DNA of 64,000 bases from Streptomyces sp. Edi2 (lineage in GTDB: Bacteria > Actinomycetota > Actinomycetes > Streptomycetales > Streptomycetaceae): assembly GCF_040253635.1 (NCBI RefSeq), contig NZ_JBEJGX010000003.1, positions 620,001-684,000 on the forward strand, written 5' to 3'. The notes under the pieces are model-generated. The model saw nothing but the letters and a program-made list of their open reading frames with translations, ran no database searches and had not been told where the DNA came from. Each line of letters begins with the position of its first letter. Positions within the stretch are counted from its first letter, which is position 1. A program made the translations under genes and the position numbers. Shown here one piece after another: positions 15,001 to 23,768 of the stretch.

Positions 15001-18000
15001 CGGCCGGGAGTGCGCAGGGTCTGCGCCTCCAGGAGCTCGGGCAGGGTGGTGTCCGGGCCGTCCTGCAGCGGGACGTTCCAGGCGTCGAGCATGGTGCGCC
15101 GCTCGTCGTCGGTCAGCAGCGGCAGTTCGGCGACGGTCCGCTGCGGGCCTTCCGCCATCCCCTCCAGCAGGAGGTGCAGCTGACGGCTCATCCGGGCCAC
15201 GGTGCGGGCATCGAACAGGTCGGTGTTGTACTCGACGGTCAGCCCGAAGGACCCGTCGCTGCGCGGCAGGAACTCCAGCACCAGGTCGAAGCGCGCCGCC
15301 GGGCGCGGCAGCGGATGCTCCTCGACCCGTACGCCGCCGGCTTCCTGCGGGTGCACCATGGCGGTCTGCTGGACGACCAGGACCTGCACCAGCGGGGTGC
15401 GGCTGGGGTCGCGCTGCGGGGCCAGCTCCTCGACGACCCGGTCGAACGGGACGCCGTCGTGGCTGAAGGCGTCCAGCAGCATCGCCCGCACGGTGTCCAG
15501 GAAGTGGTCGACGGTGGCGGCGGGGTCGACATCGCTGCGCAGCACCAGGGTGTTGACGAAGAAGCCGGTGACCTCCTCCAGTTCCCGGTGGGTGCGCCCG
15601 TTGGTGACGGTGCCGAACACGACGTCGCGCTGGCCGGTGTAGCGGGAGAACAGCACCGAGGCCGCCCCGGCGAACAGGGTGAAGAGCGTCGTGCCCTTGG
15701 ACCGGGCGAGTACGCCGAGGCGTTCGGCCAGGTCGGCCGGCAGGTCGTGGCGGTGTGCCGCGCCGGCCGTGGTGCGCACCGGCGGACGGGGCCGGTCCGT
15801 GGGCAGGTCCAGCTGCGGCAGACCGGTGAGGTGCCGCTTCCAGTACGCGAGGTCGGCGGCGTCCCGGTCCGGGGCGGGGTGCGCGCGCTCCCAAACGGCG
15901 AAGTCGGGGTACTGGAGGACCGGTTCGGCAAGGCCGTCCGGGCTGCCGTCCGCCTCGGCGGCGTACAGCGCGGCCAGTTCACGGACCAGCACGCCGACCG
16001 ACCAGCCGTCGGTGACAATGTGGTGCTGCGCCAGGAGCAGCAGGTGCTCCTCGTCGGCGAGCCGGACCAACAGGGCCCGGGTGAGGGGACCCTCGCGCAG
16101 GTCGTAGGGGGTCTCCAGCTCCTCGACGAGCAGCCGCTCGGCCGCCGCGTCCCGGCCCTCGGCGGGGAGGGCACCGAGGTCGGCGGTGCGCAACGGCAGG
16201 GAGGCGGTGGCATCGACGCGTTGCACACCGCGCCCGTCCACCGTGGTGAAGGTGGTGCGCAGGGAGTCGTGGCGCGCGGCGAGCCGGTCCAGGGCGCGGC
16301 GCAGCGCGGCGCCGTCCAGCGGACCGCCCAGGCGCACCCCGACGCCGGTGTTGTACTCGGTGTCGCCGGCCGTCAGGTCGTCGAGGAACCACAGCCGTTG
16401 CTGGGCGCCGGACAGCGGCAGCGGACGGTCACGCGGGACCGGGGTGATCGGTGCCGCCCGGCCCGTGGTGGCCGGGTCACCGAGGAGCGGCACCAGTGCG
16501 GCGATGGTCCGGGCGGTGAACAGGTCACGCACGGACAGCCGGTCGCCGAACTCGTCGCGGATCCGGGACAGCACCCGCACGGCGAGGACGGAGTCGCCGC
16601 CGAGTGCGAAGAAGTCGTCCCCGGTGCCGATGGTGCGCACCGACAGCACCTTTGACCAGATGCCGGCCAGGGTCCGCTCGGTGGGTGTCCGGGGGGCGGT
16701 GTGGCCCGCTTCCGGGGCGCGGGCCGGTTCGGGTGCGGGCAGCGCCCGGCGGTCGACCTTGTGGTGTGCGGTCAGCGGGAACGCGTCCAGGACGACGACG
16801 GCGGAGGGCACCATATGGGCCGGCAGGCTGCGGGAGACCACGGCGCGCAACTCCGCGGACTGCGGGGCCCGGGCGGGGTCGGCCGGGGTGACGTAGGCGA
16901 CGAGCCGCTGCCGCCCCGGCTCGTCCTCGCGCACGATGACCACCGCTTCACCGACGCGGGGGTGCCGGGCCAACGCCGCCTCGATTTCCCCGGGTTCGAT
17001 GCGGAAGCCGCGCACCTTGACCTGCCGGTCGGCCCGCCCGAGGAATTCCAGTTCGCCGTCGGCGCTCCGGCGCACCAGGTCCCCGGTGCGGTAGAGCCTG
17101 GTGCCGGGCGGTCCGTACGGGTCGGCGACGAAGCGCGCGGCGGTCAGCCCCGGACGGCCGAGGTAACCGCGTGCCACCCCGGCGCCGCCCACGTACAGCT
17201 CTCCGCCGACTCCCGCCGGCACCGGCCGCATCGCCGCGTCCAGCACCTGGACCCGGGTGTGCGGCAGCGGTCTGCCGATGGACGGCGTGCCACCGCCCAC
17301 GGCCAGCGGCCCGGTCCAGGACGCGACCACCGTGGCCTCGGTGGGGCCGTAGGAGTTGATCAGCCGGCGCCCCGCCGCCCAGCGGTCGGCCAGCTCGGCC
17401 GGGCAGGCTTCGGCACCCACGATCAGGGTCCGCAGGTCGGGCAGGCCGTGGCCATCCGCCGGGGCGGGCACGGTCGCGAGCGCGGCCGGCGGTATGAGCG
17501 CGTGGGTGATGCGGTGGTCCGCCAGGACGTCCGCGAGTTCTTCGCCCAGCCACGGCCCGTCGGGCGGAACGACGAGGGTCGCGCCCGCCAGCAGGGAAAT
17601 GCACAGCTCCAGGACGGAGGCGTCGAAGCTCGGGGAGGAGAACTGCAGGACGCGGGCGCCCGGCGTGACGTCGTACCGGGCGGCGGCCGCCGCGGCGAAG
17701 GGGCCCAGACCCGCGTGGGGCACCGTCACGCCCTTGGGGGTGCCGGTGGATCCCGAGGTGTAGATGACGTAGGCGGGGTGCTCGGCGCACAGCGGCGCGA
17801 GCCGGTCGCCGTCCTGCGGCGCACGGTCAGGACCGGTGGGGGGCCGGGTCTGCGCCGGGTCGTCGATGACCACGGCCGGCCGGGCGTCGGACAGCATCAG
17901 GTCCCGGCGTTCGGCGGGGTACACCGGGTCGACCGGCAGGAACGCACCGCCGGCCTTGGCCACGGCGAGTTCCGCGATGACAAGTTCGACCGAGCGCGGA

Positions 18001-18275
18001 AGTACCACCGCCACCGTCCGCTCCGGCCCCACCCCGCGTCCGATGAGGTCGTGGGCGAGGCGATTGGCCAGCCGGTCGAGCTCACGGTAGGACCAGGTCC
18101 GCCGGCCGTCCGTCACCGCGGGTGCGTCCGGGGTGCGGGCCACCCAGGCAGCGAACAGGTCCCCGAGCGGGGCGCCGGGCCCCGGGCGGACCGGGCCGGA
18201 CCCGGGGACCGGGGGAACGGTCCGGTCCTGCGGCGATGCGGACTCCGGGGCTGAACTTTCGTGCTGGTCCGTCAT
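1..18275 (-). CDS. Giant multimodular non-ribosomal peptide synthetase (3' end outside window)
   Basis: One uninterrupted minus-strand frame starts at ATG 18275 (AGAAGGA ribosome site about 10 nt upstream) and runs off base 1 after about 6,091 codons. Approximate domains by residue: A1 30-520, T1 (Ser562 in LGGDSV), C2 612-1060 ([19 protein letters not shown] with His752, LCL-like), A2, T2 (Ser1620), E2 ([17 protein letters not shown]), C3, A3, T3 (Ser3134), E3, C4, A4, T4 (Ser4649), E4 ([10 protein letters not shown]), C5, A5 cut at [12 protein letters not shown]3-C5 follow E domains and carry LTPxQxGM and HHxxLDGWS, so they are probably DCL. Pocket residues (GrsA numbering, read by eye): A1 and A5 DALLIGSVV, A2 and A4 DVFSVAIVY, A3 DAYWWGGTF (valine class). 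A10 lysines are present in A1-A4. There is no starter C domain, so the N-terminus is probably free. The cyclase gene lies directly upstream. Function is certain; product is unknown. Confidence 0.97.
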   Translation of the reverse strand, partial: MTDQHESSAPESASPQDRTVPPVPGSGPVRPGPGAPLGDLFAAWVARTPDAPAVTDGRRTWSYRELDRLANRLAHDLIGRGVGPERTVAVVLPRSVELVIAELAVAKAGGAFLPVDPVYPAERRDLMLSDARPAVVIDDPAQTRPPTGPDRAPQDGDRLAPLCAEHPAYVIYTSGSTGTPKGVTVPHAGLGPFAAAAAARYDVTPGARVLQFSSPSFDASVLELCISLLAGATLVVPPDGPWLGEELADVLADHRITHALIPPAALATVPAPADGHGLPDLRTLIVGAEACPAELADRWAAGRRLINSYGPTEATVVASWTGPLAVGGGTPSIGRPLPHTRVQVLDAAMRPVPAGVGGELYVGGAGVARGYLGRPGLTAARFVADPYGPPGTRLYRTGDLVRRSADGELEFLGRADRQVKVRGFRIEPGEIEAALARHPRVGEAVVIVREDEPGRQRLVAYVTPADPARAPQSAELRAVVSRSLPAHMVPSAVVVLDAFPLTAHHKVDRRALPAPEPARAPEAGHTAPRTPTERTLAGIWSKVLSVRTIGTGDDFFALGGDSVLAVRVLSRIRDEFGDRLSVRDLFTARTIAALVPLLGDPATTGRAAPITPVPRDRPLPLSGAQQRLWFLDDLTAGDTEYNTGVGVRLGGPLDGAALRRALDRLAARHDSLRTTFTTVDGRGVQRVDATASLPLRTADLGALPAEGRDAAAERLLVEELETPYDLREGPLTRALLVRLADEEHLLLLAQHHIVTDGWSVGVLVRELAALYAAEADGSPDGLAEPVLQYPDFAVWERAHPAPDRDAADLAYWKRHLTGLPQLDLPTDRPRPPVRTTAGAAHRHDLPADLAERLGVLARSKGTTLFTLFAGAASVLFSRYTGQRDVVFGTVTNGRTHRELEEVTGFFVNTLVLRSDVDPAATVDHFLDTVRAMLLDAFSHDGVPFDRVVEELAPQRDPSRTPLVQVLVVQQTAMVHPQEAGGVRVEEHPLPRPAARFDLVLEFLPRSDGSFGLTVEYNTDLFDARTVARMSRQLHLLLEGMAEGPQRTVAELPLLTDDERRTMLDAWNVPLQDGPDTTLPELLEAQTLRTPGRTAVVCGDTQLTYDEVNRRANRLARLLVRRGAGPETLVALALPRSADLVPALWAVLKAGAGYLPVDPGYPAERIRFMLTDAEPALVLTTRDTAGALPGGVERLVLDDPETVAEWAGHPEEDLTDAERVRPLDPGHPAYVIYTSGSTGRPKGVVVTHRSVADLAAWAGAQFGPERLTHVVASTSLNFDVSVFELLCPLLSGGSIEVVADLPALADRPGTAPRQAGLLSGVPSVISRLLTRDTGSVTADTVVLAGEALPAQTVREIRETMPSSRVANIYGPTEATVYATAWFADEDTPEQAPPIGRPVARTRCYVLDSMLRPQPPGVTGELYLGGGGLARGYLRRPGLTATRFLADPFAAPGSRMYRTGDLVRWTTDGELEYLGRADQQVKVRGFRIELGEVEEALLRCAGVAQAAAATRESGGHKRLIGYVVPAPGAELAPNAIRRLLGRSVPDYMVPATVVVLDAMPLNPNGKLDRGRLPDPDWTTAGTADYAAPRTATERALATVWADVLRVERVGVDDNFFSLGGDSILSIQVVAQARQAGLAVTSRDVYRHQTVAALAQCVDAAGQPAPGPAPEAEATGPAPLTPIQHWLFESDPERSGHFAQTMSVELADGLDATALEAALHDVVAHHDALRSRFVRDGDGRWRQHIDRDAPGFALRRHTGPADDVPHHGPFDLSRGPLLRAVLHDRGTGLPPVLHLAVHHLVVDGVSWRLLLEDLDRAYRARRAGADAALPPKSSPLRHWAKRLTGHAETGGFQDETDYWTALARTCDPALPADLAGANTYASARSVTVRLTPADTSAVLHTLPGAFRTQVNDVLLSALGRVLHEWTGRDRVPVDLEGHGREELFPDVDLSRTVGWFTTRYPVALTVARDADRCTVLKSVKEQLRAVPRRGLGYGVQRHLLRPEGLPGTPTADISFNYLGQFGTPGGDGSLYRGPYRELALDADPAAPRPHALEVVGRLDGDALEFTWFYSANLHHEETVAGLAGDFARALGDIARDAARPGAGGRTPSDFPLAALDQPTVDRLVGDGSTVEDIHPLTPTQAGMLFHRLSQDDQSVYFQQLTFVLDGVPDPQALAAAWQQVTDRTPVLRGRVVWQDVPEPLLVVERGVTVPVTELDWRALPDDERRAALQELLDRDRRRGIGLDRAPLLRLVLARLSDTEVQVVWSFHHLVLDGWSLFQVLSDVFRCHAALRDRADHDDAAPAVAGLPSRRPFRDYVAWLQGRDWAQAERHWQDRLDGWSEPTVLPYDREPRETHRAESTEAVRIALPAATTRRLDRLAKDAGLTMNTLVQGAWALLLARQTGRRDVVFGTTVSGRPPELPGVEAMNGLFIATVPTRLTVPADGTLTDWLRRVQEIQTEDRRFDFVPLARLKAFSDLPERVPLFDSIVVFENYPVGGDLAAAHGLRLSGLDGIETTNYPLSLVAYPGQELALRLGYDPELFDAATVERMGEYLTVLLEGLAADAGRPPARLPVLGAARRRQVTEEWNDTAAPLPRGTVAELFAAQARRTPDAMALDAGDTRLTYRELDARTDALARRLAGLGVRPESPVGVLMDRSAALVIAQLALVKAGGVYVPLDGRAPRERLRQVLAETTAELVLTDAAWEEAAREAAPGGRTLLVTDEAAPADADAPEGTPLPALHPDNALYLMFTSGSTGRPKGVAVRHRDVVALAFDRAFDGHDRVLVHSPQAFDAATYELWVSLLRGGRAVLAPPADVDATTVRRAIREQGVTCLWLTAGLFRLLSQEDPACLRGAREVWTGGEAVPGAAVRRVLDACPDLTVVDGYGPTETTTFATRRAFRSGDPLPAALPIGRPLDNMRVYVLDDALQPQPPGIPGELYIAGAGLARGYAGRPGATAARYLADPFGPAGSRMYRTGDIVRWSADGELHFVGRADDQIKIRGFRVEPAEIEAVLTRHAGVAEAVVTVPEDGGRKRLVAYLVPAPEATVPQAEELRAHLAAELPDYMVPAAFVTLDALPLTGNGKVDRRRLPAPDLSAATAGEHRAPRTEAERILAEIWCALLGVDRVGVEDNFFMLGGDSILSIQVVSRARRAGLALTPRDLFRHPTIAALAAATGAAAPLSGTGPVTGDIALTPIQHWFLDARPEHPGYFNQSLVIELAEEPDPRALHVALHALWAHHDALRARFAQRADGTWHQHCPAPDATAPQLLQVHDLTGRDEEECAAVVEAATAEAHAGFRLDTGPLLAARLFTGAPGLPSRLFLTVHHLVVDGVSWRVLLEDLESTYRQARNGDPVAPPARTTSVQEWARRLHDRTGSGGFDGERAHWSAVAQQCAAPLPVDADGTNTIADLRSVTVRLDRGRTGDLLQKVPGVYRTQINDVLLTALGRVLADWTGERTVAVGLEGHGREDHLFEGVDLSRTVGWFTSLFPVALDVEDGDWAAALKSVKEQLRAVPGRGLGHGALRHLAGAPELTGTPQPLISFNYLGQFDWSGDGGLIRAVRGGLDGAAAPGTVRPHLLDVVGRVEDRRLELTWYYSSGVHHEETVSALATGMLTALEDIVAHCAGPDAGGRTPSDYPLARLDQAAVDRVAADGRAVEDIYPLTPMQAGMLFHSLMDPDSHTYFNQVQLVLSGVTDPAALATAWQQTADANPMLRTRLVWAETAEPLQIVQTRATVPVTHHDWSGWTPEACEHALTTLLAEDRAAGLDLAAAPLMRLALIKLSGDRVRLVWTFHHILLDGWSAAQVFDEICERYAALTAGRRPEVPSRQPFGSYLRWLAEQDSTQAERHWRTALAGFTSPTELPRDHKPLEAHRASSSGSVHVTLDEADSARLRETAQHAGLTMNTVLQGAWGLLLSRYGNSDDVVFGTTVSGRPAALPGVESMVGLFINTLPTRVRVDGHRALLDWLRDLQTAQSESRRYDFVSLAELQTWSEVPRGTGLFDSIVVFENYPFDGDALARHGLGIQQERDLEPTNYPLSVIVAPGERLTVALDYDPAAFDAATVERLGTCLRVLLTEMAADPDRRLGDLPLVTADERGRILREFGGTAVAPPRRVLPQVFEEQAGRTPHATAVLAGDDRLTYRELNERANRLARLLIASGAGPERFVALALPRTADLITALLAVLKSGAGYLPVDPKYPAERVSFLFDDIGPDIVLTTAALAGRLPDGPATRIALDGPGTADRLAGQSAADIGDGERTGALLPAHPAYVIHTSGSTGLPKGVVATHGSVVALADWAAGEFGGRGLSHVVASTSLNFDVSVFEIFGPLLSGGCVEIVSDLLALAERSAPWTASLLSAVPSALGQLLAEDTVHVTADTVVLAGEGLAARTVREVRAAVPGCRVANIYGPTEATVYATAWYCDPADPDRTPPIGSPVAGARAYVLDPHLRPVPVGVPGELYLAGTGVARGYFARPGLTARRFLADPFGPAGERMYRTGDLVRWDADGQLEYLGRSDDQVKVRGFRIELGEVEAALARHPEVAEAAARVVETDGHKRLVGYVVTRGAADADPAAVRAFLAQSLPDHLVPAVVVPLERLPLGATGKLDRRALPAPDWAAPAAGYVPPRTDAEQTLAAIWAEVLGVDRVGAEDNYFALGGDSILSIQIVSAARRAGLALTPRHLFVHQTVAALAAAAAELPATASTAEQGPVVGEVPLTPVQHWLFDSVPENPGHFTQSLSFQLAAEVDEGALRAALAAVLEHHDALRTVYGTTGGGHRRQYTAAPGAAPALEVHDLARLEPQDRAAELRALTADLCAGFDLVSGPLLKTALCHRGDQDRPVLVLAAHHLVVDAVSWRIILEDLDSAYRRVRAGERAALGPKTTSFRAWAQRLHDHTAAGGFDGELAHWGAAEGHTDLPTDRTGRNSADSEDTVTVRLEAEETRRLLQDVPDVYRTRINDVLLCALGRVLARWTGHDRVRIGLEGHGREEIFDDIDLSRTVGWFTTMFPVALDLPPHADLATALKSAKEGLRALPGQGLGHGALRHLRTPDAPVLPADPQIAFNYLGQQDWSASGGDGLLHAPYGALEGDMDRAADRPHLIDIVGMVADKRLEFTWSYSKNLHLPSTVAALAEEMTAELREIVRHCAEPDAGGRTPSDFPLVRLDQETVDRLVGDGRDVTDVYPLTPTQTGMVFHGLDEPDQGLYVEQATFVLDGVTDPRLLAAAWQQVVDRTPVLRSAVVLHEVPLPLQTVHRSVTLPVTELDWSALTQERRDAELARLLAEDRDRGLALDRAPLLRLTLIRLSPAEVRVVWTFHHVLLDGWSVFQVLSDVFSCHAALARGTAPQLPDRRPFADYAAWLAAHDTAPAEQHWRGALAGLTAPTPLPYDRRPAPGAATRAGTWLSERLGERESAALQDFARRHHLTLNTVVQGVWGLLLARWSGEREVCFGTTVSGRPADLPGADAITGLFINTLPVRCHVDGGAAPADWLGALQSAQADARGFDQVPLSDLRNWSELPAGEPLFESLVVFENYPINDTAATAHGLSVRDLHALEATNYPLTVVISPDTRLSVELGYDPRYFEESTARSLAAQLVHTLGALAEPGGATTVDGIDILPPEERERLTGRGAPTAGDPVPAATLAALVEAAVDRWPDAPAVSAPELQLSFGQLEARANHLAHHLRTRGTGPGDLVALVLPRSADMVVAQLATAKTGAAYLPVDPGYPAERIALMLGDAAPAVTLEAAEVRDLLAAGDDDAPAHRPTDRDRVRPLDLDDPAYVIYTSGSTGTPKGVVVTHRGLAAFAAAEAEHYRVRPGDRVLAFATPSFDASVLELCMALPAGAALVVPPPGPLLGGQLAEVLRTERITHTLLPPAALATVPPATAGTLPDLRTLIVGADACGADLVARWAPHHRMINSYGPTETTVVATWSGPLEPDGAAPPIGRPRAGSRSYVLDERLRPVADGVPGELWISGPSLARGYLHRPGLTATRFLADPYGAPGERMYRTGDLVRRDARGELHYLGRTDHQMKLRGHRIEAGEVEAALAGHPAVRDAVVAVREDEPGTPRLVAHLLAAPDAEIPAGAELRAFAARTLPGHMVPSAFVVLE

Positions 18276-18424
18276 GGAGGTCGGTCCTTCTCAGCGGGGA
18301 CGGGCAGTGCGCAGGACATCGGGCAGCCCGGAAGAGCGGTCCCGGGCGGGGCGCCGGAGCGTTCGGACGAGCCGGGTGCGAGAGAGCGGGGAGTCGCACC
18401 GGGTGGGTCCGCGGCAGGCCCGGT

Positions 18425-19780
18425 TCAGGCGGTGACGGTACGGCAGGCCGTGCGGCCGGAGATCTGGACGCGGTCGATGGCGCCGCTGTCCGGATCACGC
18501 ACGAAGCGTCCGCCGGGATGGCGGCGGCCGGACGCGGGATCCACCAGGTCACAGGTCAGATCCGGGTAACAGACCAGGGGCGCCGGGGTGTCGCCGTTCA
18601 CGGTCAGCGTCAGGGAGCCGTCGGCGTCCGCCGCCACCCGGTACTCGACGGTGCCGTTGTGGTAGGTCCCGGCACACTGGGGAAGTGCGACGGCGCGGCC
18701 GCGCTCGGACGGGCGCGCGGCCGAGGGGACCTGTACTCCGGTGATCCGGTCGAGGTCTTCGGCCAGTTCGTGCCACAGAGCGGTGCCGTTGTTGGCGTTG
18801 CTGGTGAAGGCGACCACCGTGCCGCTGTCCGGCTCGGCCCGCAGATGGCAGGAGGTGCCCTGGGCGTTGCCGTCGTGGCCGCACCACTGCTGCGCCCCCT
18901 GCTGGAAGAGCGCGAGGCCCAGGCCCCATGCGTCCGCGAGGACGCCCGGGGCGGCGCCCGGTACGGGACGGCGCATCTCCTCGGCGGCGTCGGGCGTCAG
19001 CACCGTGCGGGGGCCGTGTCCGATCAGGGCCCGGCCCAGTGCCACCAGGTTGAGCGCGCTCGCCAGCAGGGCACCCGCCGGGGCCTCCACCGGCGCCAGG
19101 TTCTGCTGCACCGGAAGCACGCGGCCCGAGGCCGGGTTCACGGAGTGGCCGCGGGCCACCGGACGTGTCGGCGCGCGGTCACCGAGGAAGGCGGGAACGG
19201 TGCCCAGGGGCTCCAGGAGCAGCGCCCGCACGGCCTCCTGCCAGGGCATGCCCGTCACCGCTTCGATCAGCCGGCCGGCGGCGACGTACCCGGCGTTGGA
19301 GTAGGAGAAGCCGCTGCCGGGCGCGCACACCGCGTCCCGGCCGGAGCAGTACGCGGAGAGGTAGCGGGCGGGGGTCAGCGCCGCCGCGTCGTCCGAGTCG
19401 GGCCCGGTCGGGAGTCCCCCGGTGTGGCTGAGCAGCTGCCGCACGGTGAGGTGCGGCGCCCGCCGCAGCTCCGGCACATGCGTGCCGACGGGGTCGGTCA
19501 GCGCGAGGTCACCGTCGTCGGCCAGGAGCTGGACGACCGCGGCCGTGTAGGGCTTGGTGACGGAGCCCAGCGGCACCGCCGTGTCCGCGGTGAACATCTC
19601 GCCGGTGCTGACGTCCGCCTCGCCCGTCTGGACGGTGTACGTGACCGAGTCGACCTGCACCGCGAGTTGGGCCCCCGGCACCTGGTGGGTACGCGCGAGT
19701 GTGTCCAGACGCTCTTGTAAGAGCCGTCGTATGTGGGTCGGCTGCCGGCTCGCGACCTGAGCACTCGAAGCATGCGGCAT
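18425..19780 (-). CDS. Stand-alone PBP-type thioesterase (SurE-like NRPS cyclase)
   Basis: The 451-residue serine hydrolase belongs to the penicillin-binding-protein/beta-lactamase fold. It shows S73-V-T-K76 (SxxK), Y160-S-N162 (YxN) and H302-D-G304 (HxG), followed from about residue 360 by a beta-rich C-terminal part consistent with the lipocalin-like domain of SurE. In surugamide-type pathways such enzymes take the peptide from the last carrier domain and close it head-to-tail in trans; a D-residue or Gly at the peptide C-terminus is typical. ATG 19780 was chosen because GGGAG lies 10 nt upstream; an in-frame GTG at 19810 has no ribosome site. The NRPS starts 149 bp downstream on the same strand, which supports a cyclase role. 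A D-aminopeptidase or generic beta-lactamase is the alternative, less likely from context. Confidence 0.9.
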   Translation of the reverse strand: MPHASSAQVASRQPTHIRRLLQERLDTLARTHQVPGAQLAVQVDSVTYTVQTGEADVSTGEMFTADTAVPLGSVTKPYTAAVVQLLADDGDLALTDPVGTHVPELRRAPHLTVRQLLSHTGGLPTGPDSDDAAALTPARYLSAYCSGRDAVCAPGSGFSYSNAGYVAAGRLIEAVTGMPWQEAVRALLLEPLGTVPAFLGDRAPTRPVARGHSVNPASGRVLPVQQNLAPVEAPAGALLASALNLVALGRALIGHGPRTVLTPDAAEEMRRPVPGAAPGVLADAWGLGLALFQQGAQQWCGHDGNAQGTSCHLRAEPDSGTVVAFTSNANNGTALWHELAEDLDRITGVQVPSAARPSERGRAVALPQCAGTYHNGTVEYRVAADADGSLTLTVNGDTPAPLVCYPDLTCDLVDPASGRRHPGGRFVRDPDSGAIDRVQISGRTACRTVTA

Positions 19781-19915
19781 GAGAAAGGAACTCCCGGAAC
19801 TCGAACTCACGGGGGAATGGCGCGCCTGCCTGCCGTGACGGCAACCCGCTCACGGCACGGACGGACCAGCCCCTGGGCCTGATCGCCGAGGGAACTCGGC
19901 AACCGATCTCCTCGC

Positions 19916-19944
19916 GCGGGCCCGGCCGTTGGTGCCGGGCCCGC
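19916..19944. terminator. Hairpin between P450 and cyclase genes
   Basis: The arms GCGGGCCCGGC and GCCGGGCCCGC form a perfect 11-bp stem with a 7-nt loop, 18 nt past the P450 stop codon. It may end or attenuate P450 transcription, so the cyclase-NRPS pair may have its own promoter in 19781-19915. There is no U-tract, as is common in actinobacteria. Confidence 0.6.
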
Positions 19945-19962
19945 TCTTCTCCGCGAACGGCG

Positions 19963-21171
19963 CTATGCCCTCCGCACCTCCACCGGCAGACGACGCGCAC
20001 TGACGATGACGGCCGGATTCTGGAACTCGACCTCACGGCGGCTCGGGATGGTGAGGCAGGAGAAGCGGTCCAGCAGCTGTCGCAGCGCGATGCGTGCCTC
20101 CAGCCTGGCCAGGGGTGCGCCGAAGCAGAAGTGAATGCCGTGGCCGAAGGTCAGGTGCGGGTTGGGGTTGCGCATCACGTGGAAGGTGCCGGGATCGGTG
20201 AACCGTGCCGGGTCGCGGTTGGCGGTGGCCAGGTTGGCCATCAGGATGGCGTCGGCGGGGAGGGTCCTGCCGCCGAGCTCTACCTCACGGGTGGTACGGC
20301 GCCCCAGTTCGGGGAAGGGCGGCAGCCAGCGCAGCACCTCTTCGATGGCGTCCGGCAGCCGGCCTGGTTCGGCCCGCACCTGCGCGGCGGCCTCGGGGTA
20401 CTCGTCGAAGCTGAGCACGGCGTTGCCCAGCAGGGCGGTGGTGGTGATGTGCCCGGCGACCAGCAACAGGGCCACAAAGCCGACGATCTCCTGGTCCGCC
20501 AGGCGTGCACCGTCCACTTCGGCCTGCAGCAGCCTGCTGGTCAGCCCCTCGCCGGGGTATTTCCGGTGGTGGCGGATGTGCTCGAGGATGTAGCCGTTCA
20601 TCTCGCGCACGGTCGGCGCGATGGAGTCCAGGGCGCGCTCGATATCGCTCATGTCCAGCGATTCGCCGATCTCGTCCCCGCCGAAGAGCGTGGCCGCCCA
20701 CTCCTGGAACAGCCCGCGGTCAGCGGCCGGCACACCGAGCAGCTCGGCTATCACGAGGATGGGCAGCGGGTAGGCCAGCGCGTCCACCACGTCGAACCGG
20801 TCGCGGTCCCCGACGGCATCGAGCAGTTCCGCCGCGATGGCGTGGATCCTCGGTTCGAGTCCGGCGACGACGCGCGGGGTGAACGCCTGGCTGACGAGGG
20901 TGCGCAGCTTGCGGTGCTCCGGCGGGTCCATGCCGACGAAGTTGCCCTGGCGGAAGGTCTCGAAGTCCGGCTGGGTGGGGGTCAGTCCGGAGAAGTCCGA
21001 GGAGTACGTCGCCGGGTCCGCGAGCACCGCGGCCACGCTCCGGTGGTCCAGCACCTGCCAGACGTTCTGCCTCTCGTCATGGCGCACGGGACCGGCCTCG
21101 CCCAAGCTACTCCACCGGCCGACCAGATCGTCGAAGACGAAAGGTGCCTCTTTCAGTTCGTTGCTGGTCAC
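19963..21171 (-). CDS. Cytochrome P450 of the NRPS cluster
   Basis: The 402-residue bacterial class I P450 has the haem loop FGHGIHFCFG (ligand Cys349) and the K-helix E278-V-L-R281. In the I-helix it reads AGHITTT (residues 239-245): the usual acidic residue before the conserved threonine is Ile242. That replacement is compatible with substrate-assisted or altered proton delivery, but I cannot show this. It is the first gene of the same-strand series P450, cyclase, NRPS and is therefore a candidate tailoring enzyme, either on a carrier-bound amino acid or on the finished peptide. ATG 21171 is used; the upstream bases AGGGAGAACC give a plausible ribosome site. Redox partners (ferredoxin, reductase) are not encoded nearby. 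Confidence 0.93.
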   Translation of the reverse strand: MTSNELKEAPFVFDDLVGRWSSLGEAGPVRHDERQNVWQVLDHRSVAAVLADPATYSSDFSGLTPTQPDFETFRQGNFVGMDPPEHRKLRTLVSQAFTPRVVAGLEPRIHAIAAELLDAVGDRDRFDVVDALAYPLPILVIAELLGVPAADRGLFQEWAATLFGGDEIGESLDMSDIERALDSIAPTVREMNGYILEHIRHHRKYPGEGLTSRLLQAEVDGARLADQEIVGFVALLLVAGHITTTALLGNAVLSFDEYPEAAAQVRAEPGRLPDAIEEVLRWLPPFPELGRRTTREVELGGRTLPADAILMANLATANRDPARFTDPGTFHVMRNPNPHLTFGHGIHFCFGAPLARLEARIALRQLLDRFSCLTIPSRREVEFQNPAVIVSARRLPVEVRRA

Positions 21172-23032
21172 CGGTTCTCCCTGAAGTGCGGGTCCGGGAG
21201 GGTTCGTTCCTCCCCGGCGGTTATGCGCTGGACTGGTCGGCGGCCATACCCCTCGAAAAGACGGAGCGCCGTGTGACGCAACAGGCTTATTATCACAGCC
21301 CTTTCATGGCCTTGCATTGCCTTCGGATTAATTTTGTTCTTCTTGTGCAAGAATTGGCGAAGCCAGGATCGACGCACGGCTTCCACCACGCTGTCACGGC
21401 ATCCCCAAAAGGGCATCCAGGATCTCCCGGCAACATGAACGCCCATAGAGATGTGCGCACATGAACACCGGTTAACGGCATGCCGATACGGTCCCCCATC
21501 GGACCCGCGACGCATTGTTCGCGCAGACTGCCCCTGAATCCGGATTACTTGTCCGGTGCGGCTGCGGCAGCACCGGCCCGCACACGCCGGGTGACCGGCT
21601 TCGGCGGCGCCTGGATTCCCACTGCGGGTGCGCTCAACGGCGACAGCAGCAGAAAAGCAGCCTCGGCGGCCGACCGGTACGCCCCCGCGTACAGACCGAC
21701 GGCAACTCCCGGACAGAGCTGGACGCGCCATTCCACATGCCGAGCTCCCTCCCACCCCTAGACGCAGGCAATCGAGAACATGGCGCCGGGTCCACCTCGC
21801 GGCTCGACAAATCAGACCGCGAAACCCCTGCCCGGCCCTTCATCGTCGCCCGGACACACGGCAGCGAAGCCACCGTTGACCCTCTCGTTACCACACATCC
21901 CCCACTGAAAACCCCCACACATGACACGCGTCAGGCATCCCCGCACACGTAAAGGTGGGTGATCCGCACACGAGCCAACGGCGCCCGAAAAAGACCGAGA
22001 GAAACGCAAAACACTACCGGCAGGTACAGTTTGATGTTGTCAACGCTCTGCACCCCCAGGCGCTTTCACGCCAGTCCAGCTTGACCGACAGTCTTCACTC
22101 CCAGTCATACAATAGCAACCCCCTGCGGTTTGACTGAGAGTGATTTCTATACCCATTCACCTCTGCTCGCCAGTAGGCCGCAAGCGACCCCTGTTGCTCA
22201 TGAGGCAAACAATTTTCGACCGTCCGTTCGATCCACGGGCGGGGAAGTGGGTATTGAGTGTTTCCCCGGAGTGCGGCAGGGCGCTCCAAGGGGCCACGCT
22301 CCCCCGCCGCAGGATGATGCCACCACTGCTCTGCGGCAGGTGTCAGACCTTGGCAAACCACTGCGGGGAGAGCAAGCCTCAAGAGCAGATCCGGGCCAGG
22401 ACAGGGGCCGCAACCGATGCACCCGAAGGCGTTCGCCACCGCAGCGACCACAGCGGAGCCGGGCAGGCCAGGCCCGCTTTCACCGCGCCCATCGGCCATC
22501 GCGGCCGGCCTCCGGGGTTGTTGACCGGCCAACGCGGCCGCTCTCCCGGTGGCTTGCTTTCGGCGTCCGGTTAATTGGCTGGATTGCATGCCTTGCGGCC
22601 GATGCGAACGCGGCAGTAACTGCTTTGGGGGCACCTGCCCGGAAAGAGATGGCGTATTTGTTGCCGCTGGGCAAGCAGTTGGTGAGGGAGCGTCGAATAT
22701 GCCCCGTCGGGGACACGCCGCTCTCGTCCCGGGACGGTGCGGAACCCCCTCACGGGAGGCGGCACCCCCGCACACCTGAAACGGCGAAGGCCCGCACGCC
22801 GGCCGGGCGGGCCCCCACCGGTGACGCCCCGGCGCGCCGGGAATTGTCGTACTCCGCCGCCGCGTTGTCGCGACATTGCCGCTGAGCGGTCAAGTCACCT
22901 GCGGGGCAATCCAGTTGAACCACCCGCCGTCGGACAGCGCGGCGGTGCGGCCCCGCCGGCCGTGGTGCCACAGGTTCCGAACGAGCGGCGCGATGTGGGA
23001 CAGTGAGGTGACGGAACAGCCTGGTTCGGCTT
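21172..23032. other. Gene-free, lower-GC interval at the NRPS cluster edge
   Basis: About 1.86 kb without a convincing gene. Open frames exist on both strands (for example 22130-22885 +, 22095-22775 -), but their codon third positions lack the G/C bias of the neighbours and the translations contain no recognisable domain. The stretch 21280-22200 contains A/T runs that are rare elsewhere here. A TACAAT hexamer at 22108-22113 resembles a -10 element, but TTGACC lies 21 nt away, which is too far. I see no transposase, integrase or tRNA. Confidence 0.5.
21287..21320 (-). promoter_or_regulatory. Possible promoter of the P450 gene
   Basis: On the minus strand the hexamer GATAAT (+ strand 21289-21294) is a good -10 match in otherwise GC-rich DNA, about 118 bp upstream of the P450 start. 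The -35 region is poor (ATGCAA-like at 17 nt spacing). This is inferred from sequence only. Confidence 0.25.
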
Positions 23033-23530
23033 GTGAGTCTTGCTCACCCGGTGCTCCGAGAGGCGGGATGTGATCCCCGGCAGCTCCTGCCGTGGCGGCC
23101 CGCAAACGCCGGACCGCACGCGGCGCCTGCCGTGTGCCCGCAGTGTTGCGGCTGCCGGAGACTGCCACCCCAACTCTTCGAGGGCATTATTCCTTTCACC
23201 ATCAGCACCCAGTATCTGGACGACACCGTGCTCCTCATGGCCCGCGGTGAGATCGACCGCGCCTGCGAGCCCGCATGTGACGACGCCCTCGCCTCGCTGC
23301 CCGCAACACTGGACGGTGTGGTGCTGGACATGCAGAACGTGCCGTTCATGGACGTGACGGGCCTGCACTTCCTCTGTGCCCTGCACCGTCAGACCACCCG
23401 CCATCACACCCGTCTGCACACCCGTGGCTGGCAGGCGCAACCACGGTACGTGCTGGATTCGGCGCTGCACCTCGACCTCCGGGGCGCCGACCTGAACATC
23501 GCGGTACGCGCGGCACTCGACCTGCTGTAG
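23033..23530 (+). CDS. STAS-domain protein (anti-sigma-factor antagonist-like)
   Basis: From about residue 55 the translation has a STAS fold pattern: FTISTQYLDDTVLLMARGEIDR, a segment of predicted strands VVLDMQNVPFMDVTG and a C-terminal helix. STAS proteins bind anti-sigma kinases in partner-switching control of stress sigma factors. The usual phosphorylated serine of the D-S-S/T-G loop is replaced (M-D-V-T-G), so Thr would be the only hydroxyl residue there. The GTG start at 23033 is uncertain; the first 50 residues are Cys/Arg/Pro-rich (CPQCCGCRR) and may be untranslated. The gene stands alone, upstream of a shared terminator. Confidence 0.7.
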   Translation: MSLAHPVLREAGCDPRQLLPWRPANAGPHAAPAVCPQCCGCRRLPPQLFEGIIPFTISTQYLDDTVLLMARGEIDRACEPACDDALASLPATLDGVVLDMQNVPFMDVTGLHFLCALHRQTTRHHTRLHTRGWQAQPRYVLDSALHLDLRGADLNIAVRAALDLL

Positions 23531-23701
23531 GGGTGACTCCGCCTGGAACCTGCCTTCGCGGTCAGCGGCACGGAGGCCGTTGCGGAACACAACGGCAGCG
23601 GCCCCGAGCAGGCCGGCGGTGCGGTTGCGCACGTCGGTACGGGCCCCTACGGCGTACGGGCCGTACCTGCCGCACCCGCCGCATCTGCCGTACGAAGCGA
23701 A

Positions 23702-23744
23702 AAGCCGAGGGTCCGGCCGGGTTGACCGGCCGGACCCTCGGCTT
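23702..23744. terminator. Bidirectional terminator, 19-bp perfect stem
   Basis: AAGCCGAGGGTCCGGCCGG and its exact reverse complement flank a 5-nt loop (gttga). It sits between the STAS gene (+) and the permease gene (-), both converging here. It ends 24 bp before the permease stop codon. Confidence 0.9.
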
Positions 23745-23768
23745 GCGGGGTGTCAGCTCAGGGTGCGG

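Noticed and set aside
33..16655. Two very long plus-strand open frames (2,229 and 3,301 codons) opposite the NRPS
   Set aside because: They are codon-phase mirror images of the minus-strand NRPS caused by high G/C third positions. Their translations contain no domain, while every A, T, C and E motif reads on the minus strand in one phase.
22095..22885. Open frames on both strands in the low-GC interval
   Set aside because: No codon bias, no recognisable domain and no ribosome site except a chance TTG.
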